DNA from: Pseudocercospora fijiensis CIRAD86
Lineage: Eukaryota; Ascomycota; Dothideomycetes; Mycosphaerellales; Mycosphaerellaceae
DNA length: 64,000 nt
Assembly (NCBI RefSeq): GCF_000340215.1
Contig: NW_006921536.1
Span: forward strand, 1,565,885 to 1,629,884
Direction: 5' to 3'
Below, in pieces: positions 35,199 through 47,250 of the stretch. The notes below the pieces were generated by a model that saw nothing but the letters and a program-made list of their open reading frames with translations, did no database searches and was not told the origin of the DNA. Numbering within the stretch: the stretch's first letter is position 1; every line of letters begins with the position of its first letter. Made by a program: the position numbers and the translations under genes.

Positions 35199-35299
35199 TA
35201 TAGCAATATCGAACTAAACCTACAATATATACTAAAAACACTTTCCTATAGTATTTCATTTTAACTACTTTATAACAATCGAATAAGCTCTAGCGAAAG

Positions 35300-38200
35300 C
35301 GAGTATTACGAATTAGCGGAATCTTCGGAATCTAATAACCTACCGGACTCTATTAACGAAGAAATTAGGCGACGACTAGTTGTTATAAGCGCTATCGAAC
35401 TAGGGGCTATCGAGCCTTCTACGCCCGAGGCTCTCTATAATATCGTTATAAAGATAATTTAAGGGTAAACTAACCTTCTCTATTAGAACAGGCGTCGCCC
35501 GCTAGAGCCGGGAAGCAGTAGAAACCCTTTATTCGAAGGGTGGAACGCTACGGCGTACGTAGAACGCTTTAAGGACAACTTAACCGAGTACAGACTCGAA
35601 GAGGAGTCGGACTAGTACAAGGTCCGGTCCCTTACGAGGACTACTATTACTAAGCTTTACCGAACCCTTAGAACCCTAGTTAGCTACCTAGAAAAGGGAC
35701 AAGTCTAATACCGACTAGGAGGTCTTTAAACAGGCCTTTATAAGGGAGTATCGGGATCGCGATAGCCGTCGTATTAAAGGTAGTCGTACGTAGCTTAAGA
35801 ACCTCTATATAGAGAGGCGCACCGAAGATAACGACCTAAAGGAGTATGTCCGCGAGTTTGTTAAGTTAGCGGACGGTATTAACTAGTAGGACCTCGAGAA
35901 TTCTTAGAGAACGAGGCTGCTCCTTAAGGGGTTACCGTAGTCTACGGCTAAGCGTATCTTCCGTCGCTACAAGCTTAGCGAAGCCAATCCCGAGACCTTT
36001 AGGAAGTACAAAGAGGTTCTAGAGGCTATTAAGGACGACATTAATAGCTCCGCCGATACGAAGAAGTTCATTTACGGCAAGGATAGGAATAACCTAGCTT
36101 AGGTAAAGAGCGACGCCTCGGGAAGTAGAGGACCTAAGTTCCTTCCTAAGTCGTAGAGCGGTCCTAAGACTGTAACTCCTACTATTACTAAGCACTCTTA
36201 GGACGTTGCGGACTTAGCTAAGTCCCTAGCCTAGCTCAACCTTAATACGAAAGCACTATAGCGAGTTAGGGAGGTTATTAATGCTAGTATACTAAAGGAT
36301 GTACTACCGGTCTACTAGATTTCCGATCCTAACTACCCTAAGGCCCCTTTAGTTAACGTCTACGCTATACGAAAGATCTATTCTAACTTAGATAGTAAGT
36401 GCTAGATATGCGGCGGTTTTAAACATGTTTAATTAGACTACCCTATCTAGAAAGAGCTTCTTAAGAGGAAGCTCGTTATGCAAGTAAATAGTCGGTTCTA
36501 CTATACCGATACCGGCGACAAGATTAACTTCGAGTAGGATCGTAGAGCTCCGAAGCTGCCTCAACTTAGGAGTCTTCTAGAGAAGAAGTATAGTAGCAAG
36601 ATCGAGTTTAAGGATACTAGAAACAGTACCCTCGCCGCTATTACTAAACGAGAAACTTAGAAGGTTAGGGCAAAACAGGTTAAGGAGCGGAGCAGTAATA
36701 GTACTACTAAGCCTATTAAAGTCAACTTTGTATCTTAGGACCCGGACGCAGTTACTAATGTTTACGCGGTTACTAAGAACAGTATAGATGTCTACGCTAC
36801 TATAAGGTCCTAAACTTAGTCGTCCTAAACCTAGTCCTAGGGCAAGGGCAAGAGCCTATAGAACCCTACCCGCCCTAGTACGGCAGCCCCTACTAGGATA
36901 CTTAAGAAGTAGGCAGCTAACAAGGCTAAGAAACAGCGAGAATTAGTCGCTAAGACTAAGACACTCTAGATAGCTAAAGACCGTACAACCCGAGCTAGTA
37001 TATCTACTCCGGAGATACTAGAGACTCCCGATATCGATATAGAGGATAATACTACCGACCTTAGTAGTACCCTAGGCCTAGCTAACCCGCCGGCCTATAA
37101 ACGAAAGTCAGCCGACCTAAAGAGCTTTCGCTTTAATAGGTATATAAAGAAGTATAGTGCCGGGCCTACTAACTCTTACGATATAAAGGTAAATGCTCTC
37201 TTCTAGGCTTTATAGTTCCTAGACCTTAAGTCTAACGTGTCTATAGGAGAGCTTCTAGTATACGGTTTGCCTACTAACCTGTTTTAGAGCCGGATTCCTA
37301 ACGATGCAACCTTTATAAAAGACCTTGTAGCCCTCCGACGTAAATAGGGGCGAGAGGACTATATCGACGTCTCTTCCCTATAGTTCCTTCCTAAATTTTT
37401 AGGGGCCCGAGAGTTAGTAGAAGGCGAATCGGTGACCTACGAGAGCTAGGAGACTATTAATAATACTAACGAAGAGGGGATTAAGGAGATAGGCCGAGGG
37501 GATAATAATAATGCCGACCCTGCTTCGGTTTTAGTTTCTATTAAGGCTGTCCGATTTACTAGCTAACAAATCGGTCGAGTAGGACCTCCTCGACCTAAGG
37601 AACTTTACTCTATCCCTAATAATGTAGACCTTTCCGCAGTTACCCGTTCCTTCGCCGTCGTTCCCGCTATCTATATTTAAGTTACTATTAGAAGCTATAG
37701 TTAGCAGTTGCTAGCAATGCTTAATAATAGTTCAGAGTCACTTATTATAAGTAAGCGCTAGGCTAAACAGCTCCGACTACTAATAAATAGAGATATTTCC
37801 CTTAGTATATAGAGAGTAAATAGAGAGGTTGCGCTAGTAGGTGCCTACTATAATATTATAGTAGACGCTTTCGGTATATGCTTTTCCTTTACCTTCTAGA
37901 TTGCCGCTAACCCGAACACGCTAATTATTCTAGGTCGTTTATAGTCTCGCATAACCCGGGGTATCTAGCGCAACTGCGACGATAGCTCCTAGGAAGGAAC
38001 TATCGCTAACTAGAAGGGTAACCGAGTCGTATTTACTAGTTATATCGGAAACACTAGCTATAAGTCCTACGAGGATATCCTTGCTACTTCTAAGCGCTCT
38101 TCGGGAAACGCTATAGCGCGGTTATAAGACCGGCAATCTGCGCTATAAGTTAGTATAGCTTAAATAGGTTATATCTAGAGGTACGCCGCTCCGTACGTTA

Positions 38201-38370
38201 AGGTAAGTTTCTAGGCTCTATACTAAGGAGGCGAATGCTCGAAGCGATAGCGAGTATAACAATACAGTAACGACAACCTAGTATACGAATCTCGGTAATA
38301 ATGCTATCGTAGGCATCGCCGCCGGAAGCGGATCTACCTGAGCCCGAATCCGAACTAACTAATTAGAGCG
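35300..38370 (+). pseudogene. gag and protease of element C
   Basis: A plus-strand frame with RIP-type stops. Around 35,520-36,060 it has a retrotransposon gag domain (PFEGWNATAYVERF, LKNLYIERRTEDNDLKEYV), with one apparent frame change near 35,710. A zinc knuckle CWIC-type motif is at about 36,400-36,440 (first Trp now a stop). Low-complexity Lys/Thr-rich linker follows, then a segment at about 37,690-38,150 in the position of the aspartyl protease (LVGAYYNIIVDAFGI, LIILGR), whose catalytic triad I could not read with certainty. Ends before palindrome P3. Distant from gag of A and B. Confidence 0.7.
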
Positions 38371-38375
38371 CCGAG

Positions 38376-38402
38376 CTAATGCTACCCCGGGGGTGTTATT
38401 AG
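38376..38402. repeat. GC-rich palindrome P3 (gag/pol boundary of C)
   Basis: 27 bp, CTAATGCTACCCCG and its near reverse complement; lies between the gag-protease frame and the RT frame of element C. Confidence 0.88.
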
Positions 38403-38419
38403 GAATCTAACGTTTTCGC

Positions 38420-41400
38420 CGGAATTATAAATTAGGATTACTAGCTATATACCTACCGACTTAAGGAGACTTCTAATAAAGTTTACGCGCTATTCTGTTA
38501 CGCTAATCTCCGGGCCTAACGTTAAAGAGAGAGGGCTCGGGTATTACGAGCGGTTAGTATATATACCCTATATAAGAGGGTAGCTAACAAGATTAAGCCC
38601 GTAAAGGGCAGCGTATATATAACCGATAGGTCTAATCCTAGCGGAAATCCTAACTAGCGATAAAAGTGCCTTAACCGCGAAGCGATATTAATACCTAGGG
38701 ATAGTCTATACAACTAGAGGTATATTACTAAAAAGTTCTCCGCTATTCCTAGGGGATCGAGGCTAACGCCGGAGAGACTAGCGAATATCAAACCTAGTAT
38801 CGAGCTTTCGGATCTTGAACTAGATTTGCTATACGAGCTTCTATACAACCGCGAAGCCGTATTAGTATATAACTTTACGTATCTAGGCAGGATCAACCCG
38901 GAGGTTGCCCCTCTATAGAGGATCCGAACGATCGAGTATAAGCCTTAGGCTTACCTAGGGTTTAAGCTAAACCCGAGCCTAAGAGGTATAGTTAAGGATA
39001 TAATACGGTAGCGTATAAAGGCTAGCACCTTAGAGCCTTCCTATGCCTCGTATCGCAACCTATACTTCCTAGTTTAGAAGAAGACAGCTCCTAGGGAACT
39101 AAAGAAGTACCGTCTAATTAACGCTATATAAAAGTTTAACGTAGTTACGATTAGAGATGCTAACCTCCCTCCGGAGACTAATAGGTTCTCGGAAGCTTTT
39201 GCTAACTGTATTGTAGCCTTACTAGTTAATGTTTTCTCGGGCTACGACTAGATCCCTCTTTATCCTAATAGCCGCGACCTTACTAGTTTCGAGATACCTC
39301 TTAGGCTATATAGATAAACTACCCTTCTATAAGGGGCAACTAACTCTATAGCCTAGTTCGTTCGCATTATAAACTAAGTCCTCGCGGCCTATATCTCCTA
39401 TATAGCGATGCCTTTCCTTAACGACATCGGTATTAAGGGCCCTAAAACTAGGTACGGTAATAAAGAAGTAGAGCCTAGCATCCGTAGGTTCTTTCTCGAA
39501 CACATTTAGAACCTCGATAGTGTCCTCTGCGACCTAGAGCGAGCTAACCTAACGGTATATAGGGAGAAGCTTTAGCTCCTATGCAAACGAATAAACATTG
39601 TCGGGTTTGTAACTAATAAGAACGGCCGCTATCCTAACAATATACGGGTCCTAAAGATTGTGTCCTAGCCCGACCCTACCTATTAGAAAGATGTCCGGAT
39701 CTAGCTTAGAGTAGTCTCCTACTTCCGTATCTAGGTCGAGAACTTTGCGTTAGTATATAAGCCTCTATACGCCTTACTTAAGAAGGATATAGAGTTTAAA
39801 TAGACCTCCGTTTACTAAGCCGCTAAGGACAAGGTTACTAAGGCACTTATTAGCGCGCCTACGCTTACCTCTATTAACTACTCGGAGGGCGCAGGTCTAC
39901 TAATTGTTGCTATCGACTCGAGCGGGGAAGGCTATAGCGAGATACTAATACAGTATAATCGTAAGGAGCCCTCCTTACGTTACCCTATCCGGTACGAGTC
40001 CGGTCTATAGAAACCTATCGAGGCCCGATACGATGCTAGTAAGCGAGAGTGCCTTAGTATCTATAAGGCTCTTAAGAAGTTCCGACCTTAGCTCTTTAGA
40101 GTATTCTTTCGCCTAGAAGTCGACGCTTAGACGCTAGTCTATTAACTTAACCGTATAGCCTCCGACCTACCTAACTCTACGATAGCTCGGTAGGTTGCCT
40201 AGATCTATTTGTTTAATTTCGACGTCTTCTATGTTCCTAGCAAGAAGTATACTAGACCGGATAGCCTTTCTAGAAGGCCTACTATAGAAGAAGATATCGC
40301 CGAGATAATAGAAGAAGAGGATGTCGACGCGGTTATTAACCGCACCTTCTTTACTGCCTTCTATATTAACGCTATGCCGGTAATTACTAGGTCTAGTGCC
40401 GACGACTAACCTAGTAACTAGCCTAACGAAGACCCTACTACTAATAGCGAGGACTAGGACGATACTAGGGCGGGCGAACTAGGCAGAGATAATATCCTTA
40501 ATAGGGTCTACTCCGACGACTCCTATAATATCGCCTACTTCCTTATCTATACGAAGAGAGCCTCTAGTCTGTTAAGGAGTTAATACCGTCGTGTTATTCG
40601 CTATTCTCGGAGGTTCCTTATTAAAGATCGCATCCTTTAGCGATAGGCTATAATTAATATACCGCTCTAGCGTATTATTAACGATCTAGCAGCCCGATAA
40701 GAAATCCTTCGCTCCGTTTACGATAAGCTCGGTTACCGGGCGGCGGAGGGCACCTTCGATATCCTTCGTCGACGCTACTAGTAGAACGGCGTATAGGCCG
40801 ATATCTCCCGCTACTATAAGAGCTGTCCTAAGTGTAACTTTAGGAATAGCTACCGGCGTCTAGGAGAGCTACGTATCCCTGCTACCTAGTTAGTTAGGGA
40901 GCGGTAGTATAGCGATAGGGTCTATCTTAGCCGCAATAATAGCCTGTATATTATTCGAGAGGGTCTTTCTCGATAGCCGGAGGCCTATTATTTCTATAAA
41001 GGTTGCGGTGCTATTAATGCCCGTAATATAGCTACCTTCCTATTTAAGGATCTGTTTTGCCGCTAGGGAACACCTTACGAGGTTATCTTAGACAACGCTA
41101 CGAATAATATAGCTAAGGAGGTTTAAGCGCTACTTGTTTCGTATAGGGCGAAGAACGTTTGTATCTCCCTATACTATCCCTAGTCGAATACTATTGTTAA
41201 GCGCGGCTATCGGTCTTTAATTAATGCCCTATCTAAGATAACTAATAGTAGCGATAGATTAGTTCCTATTTCTATCTGCGTCCTAGCCCTTCTCTAGGCG
41301 GATCGAACTACTATTATCGACACGACTAGACTTATACTAGCGGAACTTATAATTAGGAGGGACGCCGTTCTTCCTATTAAATTGTCCTATCGCACGTATA

Positions 41401-42120
41401 GCGTTTACGATTAGGGGTCTGTTCGTACTAGGGTAGATCTTCTTACCCTACGGGCTAAGGCTCTTAAGGATATAACTACGACTTCTTAGGAGGGTCTTAC
41501 TCGATAACGTCGCCTTCGGGAGGAAGCTAAGCAGTATTTTAATAACTATAATGCTATTAATTAGGAACCTCTAAAGGTTAGCGATATAGTCCTTCTATAC
41601 CGGTCCGAACTAGAGTATAGTTACTCCTATAAGCTAGCCTTTAAGTAGAAGGGTCCTTATAGAGTAAAGGAGATCCTTTACTCGGGTTCCGTATACCTTC
41701 TTTAGGAGCTAGATAGTGCTACCTTAAAGCACTCTTACCCTCGGGCTAATCTAAAGAAGATCGTTAAGTTACGCGAACCTGCCCGCCCTCCGCCGACCGA
41801 GGAGGAAGTTAGTGCCTCTACAGACCCTCTACCGTCCTTAGATGCCTATCGGGAGGAGGATCCTACCGCTATTATAGATCCTATTCTGCCTAAGAACTAT
41901 ACCTATCCCTAGATTCGTCTTAGTAAGCTATTAGGAATAACTTAAGAATAAAGGGAGGGTTATATACGGATTAACTATATATAGAGCGTTTCCGATATTA
42001 ATTCCGATTCTAATAGTAAACTAGACTTCTAGCTATCTAACTCTAACTCCGAGGAACCTAACTAGTCTAGCGATAAAGACCGCCTAGAATTATAGCTAGA
42101 CGACCTCGAGACTAAATAAT
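38420..42120 (+). pseudogene. pol (RT, RNase H, integrase) of element C
   Basis: RT segments in order: YRNLYFLV, LKKYRLINAI, NVFSGYD, FEIPLRLYR, GATNSIA, FVRIIN, AMPFLNDIGIKGPKTRYG (active-site DD read as ND), FFLEHI, LDSVLCDLERA. RNase H lies around 39,890-40,160 (VAIDSSGEGY), the linker YVPSKKYTRPDSLSRR is open at 40,209-40,409, and integrase runs from about 40,560 to 41,400 (CPKCNFRNSYRR zinc-binding end, VILDNATNN). The tail is acidic (NSDSNSKLD, DKDRLEL) and ends at TAA about 42,118. This is the two-ORF Gypsy type, without a chromodomain that I can see. Trp/Gln-type stops throughout. Confidence 0.82.
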
Positions 42121-42369
42121 CGCATATCCTTTCCTACCTCTACTATATTGCTTCCTTGCTCTTATTAATCGTTCTCCGCGCTATTAATATAGTGCCGCCC
42201 TGTACCTTTAGTCCTTACCTGCTATCCGTTCCTACTAATGTTTATACTCTCGTTTGTTGCTTTTAGTTTATCTTGTTATTGTCCTTTGCTTTGCCTTTGC
42301 TTTCGATTAATATTGCTATAACTTTATTCCTTTGCTCTTGTTTCCTTAGATAGAACTATACGAGGCGTG

Positions 42370-42406
42370 TTTTCCTAATAATACCCTAGGGGTAGTATTA
42401 GGAAAA
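42370..42406. repeat. GC-rich palindrome P4 (after pol of C)
   Basis: 37 bp with arms TTTTCCTAATA and TATTAGGAAAA around a CCCTAGGGG centre; the longest member of the family. Confidence 0.92.
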
Positions 42407-42802
42407 TAGCCGAACCTAACTCTCTACCCTTCTAGGACTACTTCCCTCTAGGTTCCTAGACTCTAGCAACTACCCTTAAGTAGCAACGACAATAAGGTAC
42501 TCTACTAGAGGATGTTCCTACTATAATTAGCACTAGTTACGCAGAATACTAAGAAAGGGAGGATCCCTCTCCCTTCCTAGCTCTTAGATAGACGTAGCAA
42601 CCTAGGCCTATAGCCTCTAAGGATAGGGACCTTAGGCCGCTAAGCTTAGTGTCTAGAAGAAAGAAGAACGCACGGGCTACGTTTACATACCTGCTGCTAT
42701 AAAAGGTGATGCTGCATCTATAACGATAGTGCTATAGGCTAATATAAGCTGCGCTAGGCCTAGGCGATTTGCTCCTAGTTGCCGAGCATCTCTAGAGAAA
42801 AG

Positions 42803-42829
42803 CTAATACTATCCTAGGGGTGCTATTAG
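42803..42829. repeat. GC-rich palindrome P5 (before the extra ORF of C)
   Basis: 27 bp, CTAATACTATCC-TAGG-GGTGCTATTAG type, same arms as P3. Confidence 0.88.
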
Positions 42830-43243
42830 TCCTGCTAGCCTTACTACTATAGATTACTACTAGGTACTCGAACTAACTAGTTACATTTCGAGTACGCGGG
42901 AATCTACTAAAGCTAGAGGTTAACAAAGGCGCGTAGTCGCTACTAGCAATTAGCTAGATCGATTATTAAACTTTAGCCTGCCCTACTAATAAAGGAGTCT
43001 CGTATGTAGCTTTACTTTTTTAGGGTCTATATATAATCGTTATCCGTTTGCTTTACCGGAATATACGGACTACGCTACCTTCGTACCCTATTTAAGGCGA
43101 GCCTTCTAAGCTCTTTCTTCTACTCGAATACTAACTAACTTACTACCGCCTACCCCCCCCCCCTCTTCTATCTAAACCCTTTAATTATTATTAATAAGCT
43201 ACAAACGTTTTTGCAAGCTCGTTACTAACTCCTTTCTGCTCCG

Positions 43244-43251
43244 GTCGACTA
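43244..43251 (+). repeat. hAT target-site duplication, left
   Basis: GTCGACTA, identical to 53,162-53,169. Eight base pairs is the hallmark length of the hAT superfamily. Confidence 0.93.
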
Positions 43252-43681
43252 TAGACCCCGCAGTAGTTCGGGTTAGTTTAGTTTGGTTTGCTAAGCCGAA
43301 ACTCTAGTTTGGTTTAGGTTGGTTTGCTAAGCAACTATATAAGTAGCTAGTTCGAACCATATAATTTATCGGTTTTTAAGAAGTGTACGAATGTATACGT
43401 AGCTTCAAGCAAGCCCTTTATAAGACTTAGCAGTATAGCCGGCAGCGTGGCCGGCATTTTTAGTCCTTAGTACTTATAGAATTTTCGAATCCTACTTAGG
43501 CTACGTAGTTGTATAAAGGTACTTATATAACCTTAAATCTATAGACAATCAGCTAAGGGCACTAACTAATCAAAAGTATATATACATATACAAGGCATTA
43601 TAGTTCAGTTCGGAAACTGCACTCCTTAGGTATGAATTTCATCCTTTCGTTTACGGTTCAATTCCCTAACTGCTTAGTAGA

Positions 43682-44221
43682 ATGTCTTTATCTAGATCTA
43701 GGCAGAACTTATCGATTTCCCTAGAAGTCCTCCTCCTTAAGAAGTTTATACACTTTCCTACCGAACTATTCGATAATATTAAGTACTAGGATAGCTCCTC
43801 CCTCGGTATCGGTATAGTATATAAAAGAGCTATAAGGCAGCTCTATAGAACGTTCTACTAGTTACTCGCTATACTAAGGCCGAATGCTAGTTCGTTCCTT
43901 AGAACTCTTAGTCATTTAGGAGATATAAAGGGTAGGGCAGGTAGTAACTTCGTATTATATAAGGAGGTAGAGGCTGCTATAGAAGAGGCCTTCAATCTGT
44001 AGAAGATAGTAAAAGATATAGAGGCAGCTATAGGTCCAGGTACCTAGTTGAATTTCTAGTAGGTAGAGTATAAGGATATTTAGAGGGAGTATTAGGTAGA
44101 GTTGCGAAGGCAGGTGTATAATATGCTCTAGAAAACAGGGATAGTGCCTATAACTATAACTATTAGGCTCTTCAACCTTCCTTATTTTTCCCTGTTTTCT
44201 TTTTATAAAAATCTAAACTAA
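43682..44221 (+). pseudogene. hAT extra ORF 1, unknown function
   Basis: From an ATG at 43,682 to TAA at 44,219-44,221 one frame of 180 codons has only Trp/Gln-type stops. It starts MSLSRSRQNLSISLEVLLLK and has a middle part with KGRAGSNFVLYKEVEAAIEE, which looks helical and charged. I recognise no domain. It lies between two GCCGGC arrays (43,433 and 44,270). Confidence 0.55.
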
Positions 44222-44399
44222 TACAAATTAACCGGAATGTCTATCTTCTTTTAGTTCTTTAAAAAACCTAGTAGCGTAGCTAGTAGCGTAGCCGGCAGCG
44301 TAGCCGGTAGCGTAGCCGGCCTTTTTACTCCTTAGTACTAACGGGATTTTGGGAGACTTCTATTCCGTACGGCTAATAAAGTATACTATACTATATACA

Positions 44400-44890
44400 T
44401 ATGCTTAGAGAGTATTTAGAGCGCGGTATATAGCGCCGTATAACAGCGGCTTATTTCGTATATAGAAAAGCTTATAGACGACACTACGAATATCCTTCCT
44501 ACTAGTACATCTATCCTATCTAGCACTATCTCGAATATAGACATTCTAGCCTTTTAGGATCTAATCGAGTGCTTTAAAATCCTTATCTATAATCGTTATA
44601 CGCTTCGCGTAGATAGCTATAAGGTTAACCGCTAAAATAGTATTAGTATAGTCCGAAAAGAGGTAGAAGAGAAATATACATTCGAAGATACGAACTAGGT
44701 AGGCTTCTATAGCCTCTTAAAGGGCGCCTATCGCGGAGGCTTAGAAGCGAAGGTCTATTCTGTAATCCTAGGCAATTTCGCGAACAAGTCGTTAGAAAGG
44801 AGTTTTACGGATTAGGAGCTTAGAACTCTTCTAATACTGCCGAATCTTACGGAGGGCTACGGCTAAAGAAGGATTAGTAAAAAGACAGTA
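44400..44890 (+). pseudogene. hAT extra ORF 2, paralogue of extra ORF 3
   Basis: A plus-strand frame with Trp/Gln-type stops: RLISYIEKLIDDTTNILP, then DLIECFKILIYNRYTLRVDS, GNFANKSLERSFTD and LILPNLTEGYG. It runs into a GCCGGC array that would encode repeated PAT-L. The same elements recur in ORF 3. No known family recognised. Confidence 0.55.
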
Positions 44891-44892
44891 AG

Positions 44893-44942
44893 AATGCCGG
44901 CTACGCTGCCGGCTACGCTACCGGCTACGCTGCCGGCTACAA
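44893..44942 (-). repeat. GCCGGC array, four units
   Basis: Four 12-bp units GCCGGCTACGCT with one unit mutated (ACCGGC). The clearest of the clusters; others are at about 43,433, 44,283-44,313, 45,480-45,540, 45,713, 46,772-46,795, 47,793-47,815, 50,203-50,247, 51,608-51,632, 52,173-52,235, 52,833-52,856 and 52,975-52,998. Confidence 0.9.
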
Positions 44943-44954
44943 ATAGGACTTACT

Positions 44955-45430
44955 TCTTAGGCGCTATCGACGCTTCGTACGATTGCTACTAGTAGTAGAA
45001 GCGCTAGTTATCGTCTTACGTAGAGCCTTACCCGCCGTTGTCTTACGCGGAGCCTTGCTCGCGACGCCCTTTCTAGCACCGGAGCTAGCGGTAGTAGTAG
45101 CAGCTATCTTACGTTAATGTACTATGCTCGTTCCTTTATTTCCGATCTTGTTACGACCCGTAGAAGTAGTAGGTCCCTTCTTGCGAGGCGTCGTAACTTA
45201 GTTAAGTGGATTCGCTATTATAAAAGTCGTCGAATTGAGGAAAAAAGTGCGTTACGAAGGTATACGAAGGCGCGCGCGGAGCGAGGGTATTACGGAGGTA
45301 GTAGATATAGAGCGTAGAGGTATAGGTATCGATACGAAGGTTGAATATAGCGAGAGAGGTAGTATCGCGGTATCGCTAGGCAATAGAGTAAGCTTCGCGC
45401 AAGCCTATATTATAGTAACGTTAGAGTAAG
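44955..45430 (-). pseudogene. Minus-strand basic ORF in hAT
   Basis: Read leftwards from about 45,430 there is a frame with few stops ending in a Lys/Arg/Ala-rich tail, GARKGVASKAPRKTTAGKAL (about 45,090-45,025). It resembles histone H3-type or nuclear-localisation tails in composition. The main part is not recognised. ORFs also exist on the plus strand here (45,117-45,429), so the coding strand is uncertain. Confidence 0.35.
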
Positions 45431-45750
45431 GAAAGAAGGCAGGCACGGCTAAAAAAGGCAGGTACGGCAGACTTTGAAATATAGCCGGCATATATAGCCG
45501 GTATAGTAATAGGCGAAAGCCTCCTTTTAATAAATAGCCGGCGTAATAATAGTATCCTACTATAGTATAGATATTCTTTAGTAATGCCTTTACTAGCTAT
45601 AGTAATCTTATAAGTAACCTAGGCCTATTGCTAGTAAATATAAGAAATATTAGGTAGGCTATACTAAACAAGCTAGTTATTTAGTAGAAAAAGGCCTACT
45701 ACCGTCTCTATATGCCGGCTACAGGTGCCGACTATCGCTCTAAATTCAAC

Positions 45751-46469
45751 TCCGCCCTATCTTAGAGGCTAAGGTACCGAGCGGAAACCCTATAGCTTAT
45801 ATTCACTCGGTTGTCGCGGAGCGCTTATAGGTAAGGTATTAGAAAAGAGTATAAAAAGTACGAGAAGAGTATCCTAGGATATAGGTCGTAAGTAAATAAG
45901 AGTAGCACGCCTAGTTATTTATATAGTACGTTACTCTATACGACTAAGAGCCTATATTATCTTATACTTCGCTTATAAGACCTCGACTCTACTAGTATAC
46001 TATCGATCTCCTCCTCGGTCGCTAATACGCTGTCTTAATTCTTCTTCGAGTTGCCGGACTTAGTACGTATCTATAGCTATGCAATAGCGCTACGTATTAT
46101 AGAGAATTAACTCCGCCGTATCTCGAAGGCTAAGGTACCGAGCGGAAACCCGATAGCTTATATTTACTCGGTTATCGCGGAGCGCTTATAGGTAAGGTAT
46201 TAGAAAAGAGTATAAAAAGTACGAGAAGAGCATCCTAGGATATAGGTCGTAAGTGAATAAGAGTAGCACGCCTAGTTATTTATATAGTACGTTACTCTAT
46301 ACGACTAAGAGCCTATATTATCTTGTGCTTCGCTTATAAGACCTCGACTCTACTAGTATACTATCGATCTCCTCCTCGGTCGCTAATACGCTGTCTTAAT
46401 TCTTCTTCGAGTTGCCGGACTTAGTGCGCATCTATAGCTATATAATAGCGCTACGCATTATAGAGAATT
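45751..46469. repeat. 361-bp direct tandem duplication
   Basis: Two copies, about 45,748-46,108 and 46,109-46,469, differ by scattered changes, mostly transitions. A motif at 45,751 (tccgcc) recurs at 46,112 and agagaatt at 46,101 recurs at 46,462. The period is not a multiple of three. The minus strand reads ATEEEIDSILVESRSYKRST in each copy. Confidence 0.88.
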
Positions 46470-46829
46470 TCTCGTTAAAGTTTCTCTCTCGTAGGCTTAC
46501 TATCTACCTCGCAGTATAGAGGATTAAAGTGCTAATGCTAAAGAATCTCCTTATAGTTAGGATGCTAGGGCTCCTTAGGACCTTTGTGTTTTAGGTCTAA
46601 ATAGAGACGTATTATAAACGTTCTATCGCCCTTTCGCTTACTACCCGCTAGGTCGCGATATGCGAAGAAACTAATCTAAATGTAGCTCGTCTCTATAATA
46701 GCCGGGTAAATATAGAGCGCTAGGTTTCTACTTCGTACCTTAGATTTAGGGACGGCGCGGAGATAAAATCAGAAATGTAGCCGGTACCTATAGCCGGCAA
46801 AACGATGCGAAAATAGGCCTCCTCCTAGG

Positions 46830-47250
46830 TTAATCTAACGACTAAATACAATTTCCAACTAATCCGCTATAAACCGACGCCGAATTTTAGCTAGAAGCTA
46901 TATATCTTTATTTTAAAGAGTAACCCGCTTCGTATAGATAGTAAGGAGGTTTAAAAGCTTAAGCTCGGTTACGAGAAATGCCTCCGTAGCTTCCTAAAGA
47001 GCACTAATCGCCTTAGCCGTAAATCGTATACTAGACCGAAAATCTAATGTAATTTCTCGGACGAGTCGCTAGAAGGGAGTCTTAGGGATTAAAAGCTCGG
47101 TCCCTCTTTTGTTTTAGAAAAGCCGGATCTAGCGAAGGGTAATAGTACCTAGTTTAAAGCGCCGCTTCTTTATCGTCGAGTCCTACCTTGTTCCCTTTCT
47201 TTTAATAGAAAGATAACTTTTCTTCGCGATAGTCTTTGTCCGCCTACTCT
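46830..47250 (+). pseudogene. hAT extra ORF 3, paralogue of extra ORF 2
   Basis: Segments YIFILKSNPLRIDSKEV, YEKCLRSFLKSTNRLSRK and NFSDESLEGSLRD followed by LEKPDLAKG align in order with extra ORF 2. It is flanked by GCCGGC clusters (46,772 and 47,793). Unknown function. Confidence 0.5.

Larger units (their letters stand above)
42119..43243 (+). other. Spacer of element C between pol and the extra ORF
   Basis: About 1.1 kb with no domain recognised. It contains palindromes P4 (42,370-42,406) and P5 (42,803-42,829), a TATTTAAGG box near 43,091 and a run of 12 C near 43,147. Some may be 5' leader of the extra ORF, and a further small insertion between P4 and P5 cannot be ruled out. Confidence 0.55.

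Noticed and set aside
41947..41960. Purine tract aaagggaggg as a 3' LTR boundary ending element C
   Set aside because: The pol frame runs through it to about 42,118 and no LTR copy follows; the real tract with an LTR is at 56,095-56,107.
43594..43675. tRNA-like sequence with an A box (TAGTTCAGTTCGG, 43,601-43,613) and a perfect B box (GGTTCAATTCC, 43,655-43,665)
   Set aside because: Spacing is plausible and the T-stem pairs at 4 of 5 positions, but acceptor and anticodon stems do not close. At most a mutated tRNA or SINE relic in the hAT.
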